A DNA stretch of 64,000 nucleotides from Chloroflexota bacterium (GTDB lineage: Bacteria > Chloroflexota > Anaerolineae > Anaerolineales > Villigracilaceae), in the NCBI GenBank assembly GCA_023459215.1, contig JAEWVF010000067.1, forward strand, positions 57,580 to 121,579, written 5' to 3'. Below the pieces are notes generated by a model. The model saw only the letters and a list, made by a program, of their open reading frames with translations, was not told the origin of the DNA and made no database searches. This document shows, in pieces, positions 60,783-64,000 of this stretch (the stretch's first letter is position 1; every line of letters begins with the position of its first letter). The translations under genes were made by a program, and so were the position numbers.

Positions 60783-61652
60783 TCAATTCTTCGAAACCAG
60801 GCTGGTTGGCACAGCGCCGCGCCACATTTCGATGCGCCGGAACGATTCGACATAGCCCAATTCATAAAACGCAGGCAAATGCGGGTCGCTGACCTGGATG
60901 TTTTCAAGCTGGGTGTCGAGACGCGGATACTGGGAGTGCAAATGGGACAAAAACGCGCGGGCCATCTTGACCGGGTCGCCTTTTTCGGTTTTGTAGGCAA
61001 AACGGGTGAGCGTGAATTTCTGGCGCTGGTAGACCAGCCAGCCTTCGCTGCCATCCGGGAGCATCAGGCGCAGCCCGGAGACATCCTGGGCATTGAACAA
61101 GGTTTCCGACTGATTGGTCCAGGGCTGGGTGCCGCGGTCGCGTCCAACCAGGTCGAGCGCTTCGGTGCGCTCCAAACGGCGCGCCTCGGCCACAAGCGGG
61201 TCAGGGGGCGGCATGGTCGGCGAGCGCCGCAAAACCAGCAATTCTCCCACCTCGTAGAAACCCAATTTCAAGAACAGGCGATGGGCCGGTTCGTTGTTTT
61301 TAATCACTTCCAGCATGGTAAAACCGATGCCCAGGCTGTTGGCCTGGTCAAGCAGTCCGGCGGTCAGGGCCTGGCCGGTGCCGCGCCGGCGCGTATCGGG
61401 GATAACCCCCAAACGAGTTACCCAGGCGCGTTCTGCGCGCACACCCAGCATGGCAACTCCCAGGGTTTCACCGTCCTGGGTGGCGACCAGGGAATGCTCC
61501 AGGTCGACATCGTAGGTGTTGATATATTCCTCGAGCCGGGCGGCATTCATCGGCATGGGAATCAGGTAATCAACGCGGGTGCGGTTATAGATATCGGTCA
61601 AGTCCTGAATGGTGTATTCACTGGCGGGATTAAGCAGGATGGTATTTTCCAT
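60783..61652 (-). CDS. GNAT-family N-acetyltransferase
   Basis: A 289-residue protein. The acetyl-CoA motif is in L-G-V-I-P-D-T-R-R-R-G-T-G-Q-A-L, followed by N-N-E-P-A-H-R-L-F-L-K-L-G-F, within residues about 1-140. The second half (about 150-289) looks like a degenerate second domain of the tandem-GNAT type. Acceptor substrate is unknown. It starts 13 nt after a single-domain receiver and is likely co-transcribed with it and the YeiH-type carrier. Confidence 0.82.
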   Translation of the reverse strand: MENTILLNPASEYTIQDLTDIYNRTRVDYLIPMPMNAARLEEYINTYDVDLEHSLVATQDGETLGVAMLGVRAERAWVTRLGVIPDTRRRGTGQALTAGLLDQANSLGIGFTMLEVIKNNEPAHRLFLKLGFYEVGELLVLRRSPTMPPPDPLVAEARRLERTEALDLVGRDRGTQPWTNQSETLFNAQDVSGLRLMLPDGSEGWLVYQRQKFTLTRFAYKTEKGDPVKMARAFLSHLHSQYPRLDTQLENIQVSDPHLPAFYELGYVESFRRIEMWRGAVPTSLVSKN

Positions 61653-61665
61653 ATCGGTGGATTGT

Positions 61666-62031
61666 CTATTTCAGGTATGAAGCGATTTGGCTCAAGAAAA
61701 TGTTGACTTTAAGGACCGGTTTGCTGATAAAACCGTCGCAGCCATAGCTTTCAGCCATCTTGCGGGCGGTCTCTTCGGGCCAGGCGGTAAAAGCGACAAT
61801 CGGGATGTGCGCAAGCGCCTCTTCGGCCCGCAGCCAGCCAGCCAGGGTCTGGCCGTCGTAATCGGGCAAGCCCAGGTCGAGCAGAATCAAATCCGGGTGC
61901 AGGTCTTGCGCCATCTGAAAGCCCGTTTCGGCATCCAGGGCGTGGTGAACATCGTAACCAGCCGAAGTTAACATTTTGCGGGTCAACTCGGCATTGTCCG
62001 GCATGTCTTCAACCATCAAAATTTTCTTCAT
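61666..62031 (-). CDS. Single-domain response regulator
   Basis: A 121-residue receiver without output domain. The acidic pair is in M-V-E-D-M, Asp in I-L-L-D-L-G-L-P-D, Thr in A-F-T-A-W and Lys in I-S-K-P-V. It resembles DivK-type regulators and the receiver at 43862. Gene order YeiH carrier - receiver - GNAT has no obvious partner kinase inside the unit; the PAS/GAF kinase at 58184-60676 is the nearest. Confidence 0.9.
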   Translation of the reverse strand: MKKILMVEDMPDNAELTRKMLTSAGYDVHHALDAETGFQMAQDLHPDLILLDLGLPDYDGQTLAGWLRAEEALAHIPIVAFTAWPEETARKMAESYGCDGFISKPVLKVNIFLSQIASYLK

Positions 62032-62057
62032 AAAACTTCCTTTTTGAAACCACTACC

Positions 62058-63143
62058 TCAAGCCAGCGGCCATAAAACCCCGAAAATCAACCAGGCAACC
62101 AGCAGGGCCAACACCGTATTGAAAACCGTGACCAGGAAAAAGACCAGCACTGGCGCCCAACCCATGGCGCGCACCTGTTTGGTGGAAATCTCAAGCCCCA
62201 TGCACACAAAAGCCAGCAGGAAAGACCAGTTCTTGATGGCTTCAATGACTGTGCCCTTGCCGCCATCGATCCAGCCCAGGGTGTAAAGCACGGAAGCAAG
62301 AACAAAACCAAGCACGAACTTTGGGAAACGCTGCCAGACCATACTGACGCTGGGGCGTTCATCCGGTTTGCGTTCGACAACGACCACAAAATACAAAGCC
62401 AGCAGGAATGTCACCAACCCGATGAAGGCGTTTTGGGTCGCTTTGACAATTGAGGCCACAGTTTGGGCTTCTTCGCCGTAAATCGTCCCGGCGCCGACCA
62501 CTGCGGCAGTGGTATCGATATTGCCCCCGAACCAGGCCCCGGCCACATCCTGCGGCAGCCCGAGCCAGGTTGCCAGCAGCGGGGCTATCACCATCAGCGG
62601 CAGGGCAAACAAAATCACCAGGGTGGTGACGTAGGCAACCTGCTCCTTGCGGGCCACAACCGAGCCAGCCGCCGCTATCGCCGCCGAAACGCCACAGACC
62701 GCCAGGGCGGTTGCCATCACCGCGCGCAGCTTCTCGTCCAGCTTGAATTTACCGGCCAGCCACCAGGCGAAGAAAAAGACGCTGGTAATCATCACCATGC
62801 CTTGCAGAACTGCCCCGCCGGCAGCAGAAATCAACGTGCTGAAACTGATGCTGGCTCCCAACAGGATCAGGCCAACCTTCAAAAACAGTTCGGTGCGCAG
62901 GCCGGGGCGCACAAATTCATGCAGTTTGAACAGCTTCAGCAGGAAATTCCCAGCCATGCCCAGCAGCGCCCCCCAAAGCGGATATTCCAACGCCTTGCCG
63001 GGAATGCCCCAGGGCAGTTGCATCTCATACACCTGACGCGTCAACAACCAGGCCAGCCAGGCCAGGACAAGGACAAGCGCCATGCCGGCAAAAAAACCGG
63101 GGAGTTGGTTGATGTTTTGAGCTGTTTCGCTTTTCTTGGACAT
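62058..63143 (-). CDS. YeiH-family putative sulfate exporter
   Basis: A 361-residue integral membrane protein with about ten hydrophobic helices. The family signature is seen in L-K-V-G-L-I-L-L-G-A-S-I, A-V-C-G-V-S-A-A-I-A and W-F-G-G-N-I-D-T-T-A-A-V-V-G-A-G. YeiH/UPF0324 proteins are annotated as putative sulfate exporters, with little direct proof. I use the ATG at 63143; a GTG lies two codons upstream. Just 12 nt upstream lies a 46-residue membrane peptide gene that resembles the N-terminal helix present in longer family members. Confidence 0.83.
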   Translation of the reverse strand: MSKKSETAQNINQLPGFFAGMALVLVLAWLAWLLTRQVYEMQLPWGIPGKALEYPLWGALLGMAGNFLLKLFKLHEFVRPGLRTELFLKVGLILLGASISFSTLISAAGGAVLQGMVMITSVFFFAWWLAGKFKLDEKLRAVMATALAVCGVSAAIAAAGSVVARKEQVAYVTTLVILFALPLMVIAPLLATWLGLPQDVAGAWFGGNIDTTAAVVGAGTIYGEEAQTVASIVKATQNAFIGLVTFLLALYFVVVVERKPDERPSVSMVWQRFPKFVLGFVLASVLYTLGWIDGGKGTVIEAIKNWSFLLAFVCMGLEISTKQVRAMGWAPVLVFFLVTVFNTVLALLVAWLIFGVLWPLA

Positions 63144-63155
63144 ACCCACCCCCGT

Positions 63156-63296
63156 TTAAAAAGGAATATTAAGACCGTTTTGGCCCAGCAGGCCCAAGCC
63201 GGCCAAAAGGATGATCAGGAACGCCAGGAGCACAGCCAGCCAATCTTCATTTATCGAACGTTTTTCGTTCTTCTTGGGGTGATGATGTTTCCGCAT
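63156..63296 (-). CDS. Small membrane peptide before the YeiH-type carrier
   Basis: A 46-residue peptide too short for routine gene calling. AAAGGA lies six bases before the ATG at 63296. It has a His/Lys-rich start, then N-E-D-W-L-A-V and one transmembrane helix (about 20-38). Long YeiH-type proteins often carry an E-D-W-x-A-V-W helix at their N-terminus, so this may be that helix encoded as a separate subunit. It has its own promoter at 63341-63369 and is 12 nt from the carrier start. Confidence 0.7.
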   Translation of the reverse strand: MRKHHHPKKNEKRSINEDWLAVLLAFLIILLAGLGLLGQNGLNIPF

Positions 63297-63340
63297 GAGC
63301 TATCCTTTCCCTGGAAAACCAAACTACATTCGATATAAAA

Positions 63341-63369
63341 AGTATACAACAAAGCGCAATAGGCGTAAA
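63341..63369 (-). promoter_or_regulatory. Promoter of the small peptide - YeiH operon
   Basis: Leftwards, TTTACG (63364-63369), a 17-nt spacer and TATACT (63341-63346) lie about 45 nt before the ATG at 63296. It overlaps the U-tract of the upstream gene's terminator. Confidence 0.65.
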
Positions 63370-63401
63370 AAAATGCGCCAGGGTTTCACCACAGGCGCAT
63401 T
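63367..63401 (-). terminator. Terminator of the steroid-reductase-family gene
   Basis: Leftwards, AATGCGCC pairs perfectly with GGCGCATT around a 14-nt loop and is followed by T7. It begins 22 bases after the stop codon of the gene to the right. Confidence 0.85.
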
Positions 63402-63422
63402 GGAAGTACAAAAGTCATATCA

Positions 63423-64000
63423 TTAGAAAATGAAGGGAATCATGTTCTTGCGTTCGGCGGGGTAATCCGGGAAGCGTTTTTGATACCACTGGCGGGTCTT
63501 GATGCTGCGACCAGACAGGTAGCCAAACATGGCAATAAAGGCCAGCAGGGTAAACAAATGGCGCGAGACCAGGACAATTCCCAGCCAGGCCAGCAGTTCG
63601 AAGAAATAATGCGGGCAGGTGGCCTTTTCAAACCAGCCGCCGCGCGGAATATGATAGCCATCGCCGTCTTTGCGCAGGTCAGCCAGCAATTTGTGGTGGT
63701 AAAAATTGCCAATTTGACCAACGACGAAGAGAACCAGCCCGAGGACAAAGAGCGCATCGATGCTGGCTACCGCCTGGACATTGAGGGCGCTAATCATCCC
63801 GGCAATCAGGGCATAGGTTGCAACAATGACCACAAAAGTCAGCGGCTGCATCGACCCGGAATATTTATGCACAAAAAGAACTTCATAGGTGCGCTTGAGG
63901 AAGTGAACCAATACCGTTCCATACACCAGCCATTGGGTCAGGCTGGCCGAACCGAGGTAAGGCAACGCAAAAACGGTAGCCGTGATCACCGGCAGGAAGT
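63423..64000 (-). CDS. Steroid 5-alpha-reductase family membrane protein, partial
   Basis: The reading frame stays open through the right edge, so the N-terminus is missing. About 190 residues are visible with five hydrophobic segments. H-F-L-K-R-T-Y-E-V-L-F-V-H-K-Y-S-G, Y-H-I-P-R-G-G-W-F-E-K-A-T-C-P-H-Y-F-F-E and the ending Y-Q-K-R-F-P-D-Y-P ... I-P-F-I-F match the C-terminal catalytic domain of steroid 5-alpha-reductase/enoyl-CoA reductase proteins, including the conserved Glu-Leu/Asn-Tyr region. In bacteria these probably reduce enoyl or isoprenoid double bonds with NADPH. The V-codon GTG at 63989 is unlikely to be the true start. Confidence 0.8.
   Translation of the reverse strand, partial: FLPVITATVFALPYLGSASLTQWLVYGTVLVHFLKRTYEVLFVHKYSGSMQPLTFVVIVATYALIAGMISALNVQAVASIDALFVLGLVLFVVGQIGNFYHHKLLADLRKDGDGYHIPRGGWFEKATCPHYFFELLAWLGIVLVSRHLFTLLAFIAMFGYLSGRSIKTRQWYQKRFPDYPAERKNMIPFIF

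Overview
This 64 kb window is a bacterial chromosome segment. It looks like Chloroflexota, probably class Anaerolineae; that is an inference from gene content and style, not from a marker phylogeny. The pointers are long GAF/PAS/dCACHE sensor proteins, abundant GC-rich alpha/beta hydrolases, an FLVCR-like MFS carrier, and intergenic DNA rich in short palindromes and 7-9 bp tandem words. There is no phage, insertion sequence or CRISPR array.

Layout. 1-245 is the start of a nitroreductase running off the left edge. 567-3956 (+) is a catabolic-looking operon: class II aldolase, MFS carrier and class III aminotransferase. 4037-7401 (-) is a lipoprotein peptidase with a NatAB-like ABC exporter. 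7568-12181 (-) is a giant periplasmic-binding-protein/8xPAS histidine kinase. 12275-16605 (+) holds a 2-hydroxyacid dehydrogenase, a VanZ-like protein, an RHH/PIN toxin-antitoxin operon with a clear operator, and an FGGY sugar kinase. tRNA-Leu(TAA), a dGTPase and greA follow. 18572-26854 (-) is housekeeping: topA, manC, dprA, and the operon ffh-rpsP-KH-rimM. 26983-34621 (-) contains a peptidase-S51-like fusion, a redoxin with an in-frame UGA where the catalytic Cys is expected, three hydrolases, a family-5 uracil-DNA glycosylase, a glycoside hydrolase and queA. 34795-37960 (+) has a PhnD-like lipoprotein, a class III adenylate cyclase and a TMEM164/YwaF-like protein. 38036-42231 (-) has a mitochondrial-type citrate synthase, malate dehydrogenase and thioredoxin reductase.

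The most unusual region is 42622-60676 (-), ten consecutive co-directional genes. A PAS/GAF histidine kinase and OmpR-type regulator come first and end at a clear terminator. A REC-REC-GAF-HisKA protein follows, then three membrane receptors without any kinase domain, a soluble GAF-type kinase, a threonine-synthase-like PLP enzyme fused to a receiver domain, a lone receiver, and a second threonine-synthase-like enzyme. Two receptors and the kinase are linked by shared sequence modules: all three receptors share a C-terminal tail, and the largest receptor shares W-containing repeats with the soluble kinase. I read this as a phosphorelay whose output may be direct control of amino-acid metabolism. 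That function is inference.

61666-63296 (-) groups a single-domain receiver, a GNAT protein, a YeiH-type carrier and a 46-residue membrane peptide. The window ends in a partial steroid-5-alpha-reductase-family gene.

A second theme is small repeats. GTAGGGG palindromes sit at three stop codons, AAAATC/GATTTT hairpins occur three times, and heptamer or octamer words fill gene gaps. Two such elements lie in frame inside coding genes, queA and the uracil-DNA glycosylase.
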